From assembly GCA_000727475.1 (NCBI GenBank), contig KL647313.1:1713214-1777213 (forward strand): a DNA stretch of 64,000 nucleotides, in the 5' to 3' direction. The notes under the pieces are model-generated. The model saw only the letters and a program-made list of their open reading frames with translations. It searched no databases and was not told the DNA's origin. Position numbers and translations under genes: made by a program. Source of the DNA: Sarcocystis neurona (lineage: Eukaryota > Apicomplexa > Conoidasida > Eucoccidiorida > Sarcocystidae). Below, piece after piece: positions 47,501 to 55,863 of this stretch (its first letter is position 1; the number at the start of each line of letters is the position of its first letter).

Positions 47501-50500
47501 CTATTTAGGTGTGTGTCTAGTGTATATCCGGCCAGGTGTCTACCTACATATATGTCCACGTTTGTGTCTACCGAACTATGTGTCCAGCGACGTGTCTAGC
47601 TATACGTATAGCCATACGTATAGGTTTGCCTTTAGCTATCTGTATTCCCCGGTACATGTGTGGCTGTATGTCTACCTATATACGCCATGTCTGTAGCCGT
47701 CTATTGTCTGGCGACCTGTCTAGCGACGTGTCTACTTTTTATGTGGAAGGCAGTTAATCGATGAGATGGGGAAGATTCCTCTGTGCACAGAAATATGTAA
47801 TTTCTTCCTTCTTGCGACGTAAATGCATGCACGTGGCTGCAGAGATACATATATATATATATATACGGGCACCCCAGCAACCTGTATAAATATACATGTA
47901 TATATAGAGAGATTTTCACGTGTTCAACAGCTGGTCTGCCTTCATGTGGCTGCGCGTCTCTCTACGTGCATGTCTTGTCCGTACGTGTCTCCACGCACAT
48001 ATGTATGTGTGGTTGTGTACGTCTGTATATACGTGTGTATACTACATATACAGGCGGGTATATTCATTTGTTTCGCGTGTGCATGCGTGGAATGCCGGTG
48101 GGACTGCAGAAGAAGTTTTGTCTTTGCGCAGCAGGGAGCTGCGGGGAAACTCCGCTGTGTCCTTGCAGTTTTCTTCTGTTAGTGCTTCGCCTCGCCGCTG
48201 CTGGAACCGTCTGCCGCACGCGGTTCTCTCTCTTTGGCTCCTGCTGCCTTACTGCTGCTGCTGCGGCGCTACTGCAGCTGCAGCGCTGCTGCTGCTGTCG
48301 TGCTGCTACTGCTGCGGTGCTGCTGCTGCTGCCGTACTGCTGCTGCTGTCGTGCCGCTGCTGCTGTTGTACTGCTGCTGCTGCTGCCGCTGCTGCCGTGC
48401 TGCTGTTGCCATGGTTTCTTTGGCTGCTGGTGGCGTTGGCGCCGGTGCGGCGTGGTGGATGTCGCGCGTCAGCTCAGCAAAAGTTCCCGCTGTTGTTGCT
48501 CTGTGTGTGTGTGTGTATGACGCAGCTCCCCGGGCTGCTTCACCTTCCTCACCGAGCAGCGCTGCTGCTGCAGCTGGCTGCTGCTGTCTTGTCGAACCCG
48601 TACTTGTCTATTCATGCGCACGTGAGTTCGTCTGCTGCCCCGAGGCCCAGCAGCAGCGGAAGGCGCCTGCCGTCGCTTGCATGCGTGTCACCTGCATGCG
48701 ACCGCGCGCAGCTCTTCCCTATGTATTCTGCCGAGAAGCGCATGCACGTATTCATCCCGCCTCTCTCTCTCATCTTTCTCCGAGGTGCCTGCGACAGGCC
48801 TGCATGCAATTTTTGAGACACGCGGCGCCCCGGCACATGCGCATGCACAGCAGGGATGTTGCTGGCGCGTGAGAGTACTGCGGTGTCTACCACGTGTGCT
48901 GCGCATGCACCACTCCTCTCTCAAGTGGGGTTTGCCTCAGCATGCACTTGCATGCACCTGCAAGCACGTGCATGCACATCAGGGCCTCTCACTTTCTTCG
49001 TCGCGCGTCGCTCCGCTGCATGCGCCGCTGGGTGATGTCCGCGGGCCTCGACGTCTGCATGCGCTTCTACAGCTGAGCGCTCAGACCTACGACGCATGTT
49101 CCGTTTATTCCCGTCGGGAGTCGGGCACGCATGCAGTTCTCTCCTGTCTGCATGCGACGTGCAGTAACTTTTTCTCTCTTATATGGGGACGTGGCCTGGA
49201 GAAGCAACTTGGGGCTGCAGGCGCAAGAGGAGGCGCTGGGAATTTCGTGCATGCGTCCGCCGTGACTGGTGCGTGTGGCTGGCTGCCTCTGCAACGTGGC
49301 CATGCGGAATTTCTTCTTCGTCGACGGGAAGGACCAAATTGCTTCCTGAAAAATCCCGCTGAGGAGGGGACTTCTTCTTGACACTGCTGCTGCTCTATGA
49401 ATAAGGAATTTCTCTGCGTTGAGGAGTTGCTTTCGAGAGGGGGTTTGTTGTCCGAAGTGCGAAGGATGGTCCTTACGGCACTTTGATGAGCGCGCTGCAT
49501 GCGTGGGCACGAGACTCTTGCAGGCGTGCGCCTGCGCTTCGTGTGTGGCCGTTTTCTTCTGGCTGATGCTCTGCATGCGCTTCGTCTCGACGGCTCCATG
49601 CACACCTCATCCTTTGTCGCCCAGCAGCGTCTCTGACGTGCTGCAGGCAATCGCTGCCTGTCTCCGGTCGGACTGCCGTGTCCTCCCGTTCTCGTCTGCT
49701 GCTGCGACTTCCTCTGCGCGCCTTGCACCTGCCACTGCTTCTGAACTGCGGCAGCTGCTGCCAGGCTTCCCCTGCTGGTATTGATGTGCTTTTGGAACGG
49801 CTCCTGCTGTTGCTGCTGTCCATCCTCCTGCTGGTACGGCTGCCGTGTTTCCACCTGCTGCCGCTGTTGTGCGCTACCTACTGCTGCTGCTGGGCTTCTT
49901 TCAGCTGCTGCTGGTGCTGTGTGCGTTCACGTGCTTCTTGCCTTGGCAGGTGGCGGCGAACTACTGCTGTGCTGCTGCCCTTGTAACGACGACAACTTGC
50001 CCAGGTGCTGCGCTGCTGGTGCAATTGCTGCTGCGTTGCCGAGACTCTGTTGTCCTTCTGCTGCCATGTCGATCTGCTGTTGCTATCGTTCTGCCGCTGC
50101 AGTCGTTCTGCGTCCTGCCGCCGGTGGTGTGGCACGCTTTGCTGTTGCTGCTCGTGTGGTGTGCTGCTGTCGACAACGCAGCTTCACCAATTTCTGCTGC
50201 CGCTGCTGACATGTTTGCTGGCGCCGTTGCCGTTTCGAGAGGCCACGTCGGGGCCGGGCGGGGAGGCGAACGGCAGCTCGTTCTTCGGTTTCTACGCAGG
50301 GGCTGCGACGGCGAGTTCTTCCGGAGCAGCGGGAGGAGGAGGAGAGCAGCAGCTCGTGCTGCAGCAGCATCGGCGAGGCGAGCGCGATGATGAAGAAGAA
50401 GAGGAAGGAGCAGAAGAAGGGGAAGAAGAAGAAGAGAGATCGAGAGTCAGGGGCAGCGGGCCGGGCGGGGTCCTGTTGCAGCAGCAGCAACGGCACGAGC

Positions 50501-53500
50501 AAGAAGAGGAAGAAGAGCACGCAGGGGGGTCGCTGGGCGAAGACGAAAGCGGCGGCGGGGGGGACGTGGGAGGCGGGGCCGCGGGCGGGGGCGGGGGCGT
50601 AGGCCCAGCAGCAGCCGCAGGAGAGGCAGCAGCAGCAGTGCTGTTCACCCCACAGCAGCTGCAGCTGCGGCGAAGTGCCGCACGACTGCTGGGAGACACG
50701 CTGCGGCGGCTACGGGGACGGCAGCAGCAAACCGAGAACGTTGAAGTTGGTGTGCTGCTGCAGCTCAAGAAGCATCTCATTCATCCGCAGAGCAGTCTCG
50801 AGACCGTCCTCGGTGCCGTGTGGGGAATCCTGGAGATGGGAAGCGCTGCGCGGCGTTTGATTCTGTTGCCGCTGCTGCCGCTGCTGCTTCACAGTCTCTC
50901 CCGTGCCCGCATGCACGCCGACCTGCATTTCTTTGCCCTGGTAGATCAAGGAGAGACACACACAGACAGAGAAAAGAAAGGGAGACACGGAGACAGCAGC
51001 CAGACGGGCAGAGGAACAAGCAGCAACAACAGCCAAGCAACGGAAGGGGACAGAAAGAACCATCCCGACGTAGAGAGAATCGTGCTTCATATATTCAAGT
51101 ATAGATGTACGACTTGACCCCCGGATACACGTGTGTTACGCATCCATATATACATATATATATATATATTGTACAGAGAAACGGCAGGGCTGAGAGATAA
51201 AAGTAGCTATCTGTCTATATATAGTATAGTAGAGAGAACGAGCAACACAAGAGGGAGGTAGCTATCCATCCACATATATGTATACGTATATCCCGTGTAG
51301 TACAGGGAGACAGCAACACTGAGAGACAACGCTAGATATCCATATGTATATAATATAGCAGAGAAGAGGGGCAACACGGAGAGAGGAAAGTAGCGGTCCA
51401 CTTATATTTATGTGTTCTGGCGCTGCTGCACGTTACTGTCGCGTGCTACTGCTGACTGCTGCTGCTGTTGCCGTGCTGCTGCTGCTGTTGCCGTGCTGCT
51501 GCTGCTGTTGCCGTGCTGCTGCTGCTGCGGTTCCCGTGCTGCTGTGCTGTGCTACTGCTGCCGTGCTGTTGGGGCTGCTGACTGCTGTGCTGCTGCTGCT
51601 GCTGCATGTTACTGTGGCGTGCTGCTGCTGACTGCTGTGCTGCCGCTGCTGCTGCTGTTGCATGTGTGACGATGCAGCACACGCTGGCCATCCGAGTGGC
51701 TGGGGGTCGCCAGCGGAGGCGTCTGTTTCTGTTGCAGCAGGAGCAGCAGCAAATCAACACACTGCGCCTGCTGCTGCTGGACGAGCTGCTGCAAACACTG
51801 ACGGTAATCAACAGCCGCGGCTGCTGCTGCTACTGCATCTTCGTCTGCGGGACTGGTGCTGCTGCTGCTGCTTCTTTCGTCCTGACAGGCCCATCTTAGT
51901 GCTGCTGCTGCTGCAGCAGCATGGACGTTGTGTGTGGGGTCTGCTGCTGCTCCGTTCTTCCGGCGCCCGGGCAGGGGGGACTGCTGCTGCGCTGCTGCTC
52001 ACCGTCATTCCCCGACCAAAATTTTCGCAAGAGAAGCCTGCTAAAACAGGGTGGTACTTCAATACGTGCGCCTCCTACGTACTTCTGCCATGTAATTTAT
52101 CTCGGTACATACGGTGTACTTATCTGACTCTGTCCATGCGTACATATATATATATATACACGTGAGTGTGTGGGTGCACATAAGAACTGTATATGTTTCT
52201 ATCTGTACATAAACAGTATATATATATATATGTGTATCTATAAATATATATGTGTCTGTGACTGCACATAAGTATACATACAAATATATACTTACAGGTA
52301 TATGTATATCTGTTTATCTGTCTATGCACCCATGAGTCTGCGGCTGCATATATGATATATATATGTTTTTTGTCTACATAAGTAATATATATATATATAT
52401 TTGTATGACAATGTGACTGCGTAGCCGTATACGTGTATACATGGATATACTAATGTGTGTGTGGGTGGGGGGGGGGGTGAAAATATGTATATATATATTA
52501 CACGTAGGTGTTGAGTCGTATATATGTATTTGCATACATTTCTGTGGATATGTATATATGGAGAGAAGCGCAACAGGCGCGGTGGTATATACGTGTCTTG
52601 ATGGGCAGAGACATATGTATGTGTATATGTGTGTGTGTGTGCGTAGAACTTTGTAGAAGTTGTTTGTAGCTGCGTTTTGCTGTTACGTATATGTAGGCAT
52701 TTCTTCGTTATACGTCCTTCTTCTTCTTTTCCTTGGCCTGAATGTTCGTATATACGTTTGCTTATATATCTATCGACGTCTATTCATTTATATATCTAAA
52801 GAGATAAAAGCAGAGACACAGGTAGACACATTTGTTCATATATTCACTTCCCCACATATATATATATACGTATATGTATACGTATGTAATGTTGCACTGC
52901 ATACATATTGACGCAGACTTGAACGTGGATGTCTTCTTCTTTATCTATCTACCTATCTATATATATATATATATGTATGTGCGTGCTCGTGTATATGCAT
53001 ATATATAATGCGTAATTATTTGTAGACGCTTGTCTGTGTATACACACGTTCATATATATAGGAGTACAAATATTTGTATATGTCCTGAGCTGTCAATACA
53101 TATAAGCATACATATATATAGAGAGAGAGACATATATACGTGTATGTAAGTGTATAGGTAGATAGATAGAGGGTGGCTGTGTGTACGAATCCGTCAGTTT
53201 GTATGTGTATGTAGGTCTATGTATATATAAATATACATAGAGGGAGACACATATATTATATGTACAGCGTGTCTACATCCACAAGTCCTTGTGTCTACAG
53301 GTCTATAAAAATTTAGAGAAGTACGTGTCTAGGTCCGTGTCTATACGTATGTGCATGCATATATATTAAGAGAGATACATATCCTTACACAACGGCATAC
53401 TGCCCACCATATATCTACATACATGTCCGTCTACACATATATATAGAGAGAGCGATGCATCTATGAATGAATACAGATGTATATATACGTAGATAGCGGA

Positions 53501-55863
53501 AATGAATAGAGATAGATAGAAGTGCAGCAACTAGATGGTGTCTCTGCATGTGTTGTGTACATATCTGTCTGTCTGTGTACTACGTCTACACATACGTATA
53601 TACGAGGACACACTATTTATATACGTGCATATTCGTCTTCTCCCAGACGTGTGTAACATCCAAAGAAGGGAGGGGAAGCGACGAGAAGAGACAGCAGCAA
53701 ATAAGTGTACGTGTGTGTGCGTCGGTTGGTTTGCTGGTCGCCGCAGGGATATTTATATGAAGAACTGAGCTGCCAGCTAGCAGCAGCAGATACGCAGAGC
53801 CAACTTCTGCCGTTTGTCGAAGGAGGAACAGCAGCTGCTGCTCTGTTCAGCGGGTCTTCTTCGTCGTCTGCAGAGGACGGTAATGGCAGCAGTTTCATCC
53901 CCGCGAAACGGCAGCACATTCGTCTCCTCGCTGTGGATACGTGTGTGTCTACAAACCCGCCTGTGCCCTCCCACAAGCCCACACAAATGTATATATTGAT
54001 ATGTATATGGAGGGGAGGGTGTTGGATTCCCGTCTTTGTAGACATGTGCATGCGCGCCTACACATACATATATATGTGTATAGATGTGTGTAGCTCGAAG
54101 CTACGCATACAAAGCTGCCTGTACATATATGTGCAGGTGTGTATTCACATGCGTAGATGAAGAAGTCTCTGTTCTCTTGGTGTAGGTGCGATAGGTGTAT
54201 AAAAGGCTTCATAAGGACGTGCGTATAGGCCTATATATGTGAATGTATGTATATATAATATACGTAGACAAACTCGCTTTATATGCAAATGCATATACAC
54301 ACATATATCCACCGTCCTCCGTCACTCTTTTTTCGGTATACACGTCTGTCAGTCCGTGTATATGTTGTATATGTGTGACGCGCATATATAAGAGTGACAT
54401 ATAAACATGGGCGTCGAGGCCTACATACATAGATATATAAATGTCTAACATATATATGTGTATATGTGTGACTTATCGTGGGCAGAGGGGGAAGTGCGGG
54501 ACGTGGATATACGCGTGGAAGGGCGAGGAGTTCAAAAGTGGAGGAAATATGTAGGCGCGGTGTTAACATGTGCGAGTGGCTATTGCCGCGGAAGACTGCC
54601 TTCTATATGGAGAGATATGTGTGTCTACTGATGCATGCCCCACCTATCAAATATGCTTATTCTGCCTGAGAAAAACGAAATCACACCCGTCCTTCCCCTA
54701 TATGTATGTGTGTGTATGTTTTATGTATGTATGCACATGTTCGTATACATACATATATATTTATATGTGCATATGTAAGTGGACTGGTGGCTGATATGTG
54801 AGGAGGAGGAATGCTGCTGGTGTAGTCGTAGTCCGTTGTCTTGTGCATGCAGATGTGGGAAACGTCTTTCGTCTTTGAAAATCTCCTCATACCTTCAAAT
54901 ATTCAAGAACCAACGCACTTTTTCGTTCCATCCACATATACGTATACACACATACATATATATATATATATCTATGCGTACGTGTGGCCACATATTCTCG
55001 CTCTCTCTGTATATATATATATATATGTATATATACATGTGTACGTAGTGTCCGTGTACGTATATATGTGTATATATATATATGTATGCATATGTATATG
55101 TACGTATATATATACATGCGTATTCGCCCTCTCTCTCTGTATGTATATATGAAGTGTCATTTATGTATACGTATGTCTATGCATGCAAGAATGCTGGTAT
55201 TATATTTCTGTTGTGGTGCGTACTACATATATATGTACGTTACGGTGGTAGTATCCGGAAGCAGATTCGCGCGTTGAGGAATTCAAGGCAACGTTTCTTT
55301 TTGTTTTCTTCTCTTCAGCCCTGCTGCAGCTGTTCCGGGTCCTTCACGACGAAGACCTTTCACTGAATGAGACGTGGGTTCCGCTGATTGCTGCTGCTCT
55401 CGACCGTCTGTACGAGTCGCCGTCCTTCGCCGCTGCTGCTCCTTCTGCCGCTGCCGCTCCTCCTGTTTCTTCTGCTGCTGCTGAAGACGAGGAGGAGGAG
55501 GAGAAGGGCAGGACGCACGCAGTGCTGCAGACGACGGTTGCGACTGTAGTCGAAAATTTGGAACGCATGCACGTGACCCTCGCGGCTGCTGCGACGGCGG
55601 CGCATCCCTCGTCAACGGGGGGGGGCACTGCTGCTGCGTCATTGTCTGCTTCTGCCGCCGCCGTACCTGCTTCTGGTGCTGCTGCTGCCGCTGCTGCTGC
55701 GCCTCCTCTTCCGCCTGCGGCTTCTGCTGCTGCCTCTGTGCCGTGGAAGCGCTGCAAAGCGGAGGGTCTCAGCACTTCGACGACACCTTCCACGAGCAGC
55801 AGCAGCAGGGCGACGCGCGACGAGGAGCATTTTCCTTCGTTTCTCATCGCGTGGAATATTTGA
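32299..55863 (+). CDS. TAF6: TFIID subunit 6 (TAF6), split gene of about 10 exons
   Basis: Proposed exons: 32299-32568, 35534-35641, 38932-41983, 44847-44940, 45623-45696 (or -45732), 48526-48621, 50182-50940, 51678-51803, 53747-53879, 55319-55863. All borders are GT..AG with consistent phase. TAF6 pairs with TAF9 through a histone fold and contributes HEAT repeats to the TFIID complex that positions TBP at RNA polymerase II promoters in the nucleus. Landmarks in family order: histone-fold helices (exons 1-2); the VED acidic motif and AIHWLAVNGQVPLLPQN (exon 3); the HEAT region (exons 4-7) with IPGLEQLVPCF, NPYLSIHAHLHQFLLPLLTC and LETVLGAVWGILEMG. At roughly 1760 residues it is more than twice the human protein, mostly from low-complexity insertions. 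Exons 8-10 are less certain. Confidence 0.8.
32569..35533 (+). other. TAF6 intron 1
   Basis: Starts GTAAGC and ends TTGGGCAG. It is filled with (TA)n/(CATA)n tracts at 32640-33190, 33300-33390 and 33620-34060, and (TA)n-containing tandem words at 34190-34720. These include repeated GAGTATGTAGTAAGAGTGTATA and three copies of TTACATAGAGAGAAAAGTGCATGCATG (about 33900, 33968, 34025). A unique patch at 34800-35260 has minus-strand open frames, judged unsupported. Confidence 0.65.
35534..35641 (+). CDS. TAF6: TAF6 exon 2 (histone fold, helices 2-3)
   Basis: 36 codons, phase 0 to phase 0, with donor CCA|GTAACT. It reads VIATAKKLMQQSARV then EGRLTVSDVSAAVALLKMP. The family pattern is 'I..A.KFM.HS.R..LT..DI..AL.L.NV.P', so this is the most diagnostic part of the fold. 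The exon is surrounded by kilobases of simple repeat. Confidence 0.85.
35848..36490. repeat. (GATA)n block
   Basis: Imperfect TAGATAGATA/GATAGATATA repeats on the plus strand with GACAGATA and ATGGATA variants, giving Ser/Ile/Tyr/Leu frames on the minus strand. Confidence 0.85.
36550..36938. repeat. (TATC)n block, inverse of the GATA block
   Basis: TATCTATCTATATC repeats on the plus strand, purer than the preceding GATA block. Internal duplications of about 110 bp are visible (CTATATCTGTCAATATATAT at about 36668 and 36773). Confidence 0.85.
38932..41983 (+). CDS. TAF6: TAF6 exon 3 (linker, giant low-complexity insert, HWLAV motif)
   Basis: The acceptor is TTGCGTAG and the donor CGG|GTAAAC. 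It opens PLPSYTGQSAFRFVALP, in place of the family's 'PLYGF..PL.FR'. It then has VEDEDFLAD (family: Y.VEDKEVDL), an Ala/Glu run of several hundred residues containing the sequence gap, and VPRPPPVALAIHWLAVNGQ and PLLPQNS (family: PLPK.PLD..L.AHWLAIEGVQPAIPQNP). A second insert of Lys/Arg/Glu/Ala follows to about 41900, ending FKKILVAPRLCSALGR, which leads into the HEAT domain. A CTTTCCTTGCAG just before FKKIL could be a further acceptor, which would remove part of the second insert as intron. Confidence 0.78.
39240..40620 (+). repeat. GCA/GAA array encoding Ala/Glu runs
   Basis: Plus-strand GCAGCAGCAGAAGTAGCAGC-type repeats flank the gap on both sides. The repeating peptide is AAAEVAAEEAAAE. 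Frame is 1 (mod 3) left of the gap and 2 right of it. Confidence 0.85.
39913..40479. other. Assembly gap (567 N)
   Basis: A run of N inside the Ala/Glu repeat. The same repeat unit reads into both edges, so the gap is a collapsed or unspanned tandem repeat. Its written length breaks the reading frame by one base. Confidence 0.95.
43690..43925. repeat. Diverged ~60-70 bp tandem repeat with CAG
   Basis: Three copies of a unit with GGAAGCACTGCCTA / GGAAAGCGTTGCCTA / GGAAGACATTGCCTC followed by a variable 25-30 bases and AGTCGCA(A)CAGCAGCAG. Confidence 0.65.
44325..44515. repeat. 19-bp minisatellite, ten copies
   Basis: The unit TTTCTGCTGCTGCTACTGC (first copies TACCGC) repeats at 44325, 44344, 44363 and every 19 bases to 44496. 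Because 19 is not a multiple of three, each copy shifts the frame, yet all plus-strand frames remain open. Confidence 0.9.
44847..44940 (+). CDS. TAF6: TAF6 exon 4 (start of HEAT domain)
   Basis: 31 codons plus one base; acceptor ACTTGCAG, donor AAAA|GTGTGT. It reads EHQQFFAAVVEALQAAMEER. With the end of exon 3 this gives LGREHQQFFAAVVEAL, matching TAF6 'LSKELQLYF.K.TEA'. An alternative short exon at about 45036 (after TCTGTCCACAG) meets a stop at once and was dropped. Confidence 0.75.
45623..45696 (+). CDS. TAF6: TAF6 exon 5 (HEAT)
   Basis: The acceptor CTGCTGCTGGTGGTTGCAG follows a short CTG run. The first two bases complete Thr with the A from exon 4, then LKILNYIPGLEQLVPCFAR and LFAVE (family: AL..L..DPGLQQLVPYF..FIAE). 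Two phase-0 donors are possible: GAG|GTGGGG at 45696, or CGT|GTGCAT at 45732, which would add VGQSVSLRNSLR. The shorter form keeps human-like spacing. Confidence 0.78.
45733..48525 (+). other. TAF6 intron 5
   Basis: The intron contains (TA)n with (TATG)n (46100-46330), unique DNA, a degenerate TGTCTAGCTA repeat (47090-47750), (TA)n near 47850, and CTG arrays at 48240-48410. It ends GTGTGTATGACGCAG. Confidence 0.55.
47090..47750. repeat. Degenerate (TGTCTAGCTATA)-type repeat
   Basis: TGTCTAGCTA, TGTGTCTAGCTAC, TGTCTGGCTAGACAC and related words recur at 15-35 bp spacing over about 650 bases on the plus strand. Confidence 0.65.
48526..48621 (+). CDS. TAF6: TAF6 exon 6 (HEAT)
   Basis: 32 codons, phase 0 both ends, donor CAC|GTGAGT. 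It reads LPGLLHLPHRAALLLQLAAA then VLSNPYLSIHAH. The family pattern is 'L..L..L.RM..ALL.NP.L.LE.YLHQL', and the next exon supplies LHQF. Confidence 0.85.
48622..50181 (+). other. TAF6 intron 6, TGCATGC-rich
   Basis: Positions 48670-49580 contain more than a dozen TGCATGC or CGCATGCA words. CTG arrays at 49690-50170 run up to the CGACAACGCAG acceptor. A minus-strand frame at 49105-49854 is open but crosses CAG on that strand and has no splice model. Confidence 0.65.
50182..50940 (+). CDS. TAF6: TAF6 exon 7 (HEAT core)
   Basis: 253 codons in phase 0. It opens LHQFLLPLLTCLLAPLPFRE, the diagnostic TAF6 'YLHQL.P...TC'. An insert of Ser/Gly, Asp/Glu, Gln and Gly runs follows (50250-50640), then the conserved block LRRSAARLLGDTLRRL (family: LR..AA.LL..I), LETVLGAVWGILEMG (family: T.YGA..GLAELG) and ARRLILLPLLPLLL (family: LILP.L). 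The donor CTG|GTAGAT at 50941 is preferred. Reading on gives a stop at 51117 and is the alternative end of the gene. Confidence 0.83.
50545..50612 (+). other. G-run cluster with G-quadruplex potential
   Basis: Within exon 7, seven or so runs of three or more G occur in under 70 bases (GGGGGGG, GGG, GGGG and GGGCGGGGGCGGGGG), encoding Gly runs. Confidence 0.7.
50941..51677 (+). other. TAF6 intron 7
   Basis: Starts GTAGAT and ends GTGACGATGCAG. A duplicated GAGAGATAAAAGTAGCTATC...TATATA block lies at 51190-51390. A CTG array runs from 51420 to 51660, directly before the acceptor. Confidence 0.55.
51678..51803 (+). CDS. TAF6: TAF6 exon 8 (C-terminal helices)
   Basis: 42 codons, phase 0 both ends, donor ACG|GTAATC. 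It contains RVAGGRQRRRLFLLQQEQQQ and LRLLLLDELLQTLT. Joined to exon 9 (GYLYEELSCQL) it resembles the plant TAF6 segment 'WRVYGAL..A.G..IYDRL'. Identity rests on this weak match and exact phase. Confidence 0.58.
51804..53746 (+). other. TAF6 intron 8
   Basis: CTG triplets (51820-51990), then (TA)n/(TATG)n repeats and (TG)n from 52140 to 53520. Ends TGGTCGCCGCAG. Confidence 0.5.
53747..53879 (+). CDS. TAF6: TAF6 exon 9
   Basis: 44 codons plus one base. It reads GYLYEELSCQLAAADTQSQL then LPFVEGGTAAAALF and a Ser run, with donor G|GTAATG. The 'LYEELS...LLPFV' spacing resembles the C-terminal end of plant TAF6. If this donor is not used the frame runs to a stop at 54160 through repeat DNA. Confidence 0.58.
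53880..55318 (+). other. TAF6 intron 9
   Basis: TA-rich microsatellites at 54210-54280, 54380-54470, 54720-54770 and 54940-55160, with unique patches between. Ends TTTTGTTTTCTTCTCTTCAG, one of the best acceptors in the window. Confidence 0.5.
55319..55863 (+). CDS. Last TAF6 exon (or first visible exon of another gene)
   Basis: Two bases, 180 codons and a TGA stop at 55861-55863. It starts LLQLFRVLHDEDLSLNETWV then PLIAAALDRLYESP. An Ala/Pro/Ser-rich region with an acidic DEEEEE patch follows, then [20 protein letters not shown] and a Ser/Thr-rich end. The G left over from exon 9 makes Ala with its first two bases. I cannot align this with TAF6, so assignment rests on phase and proximity. 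Confidence 0.5.
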
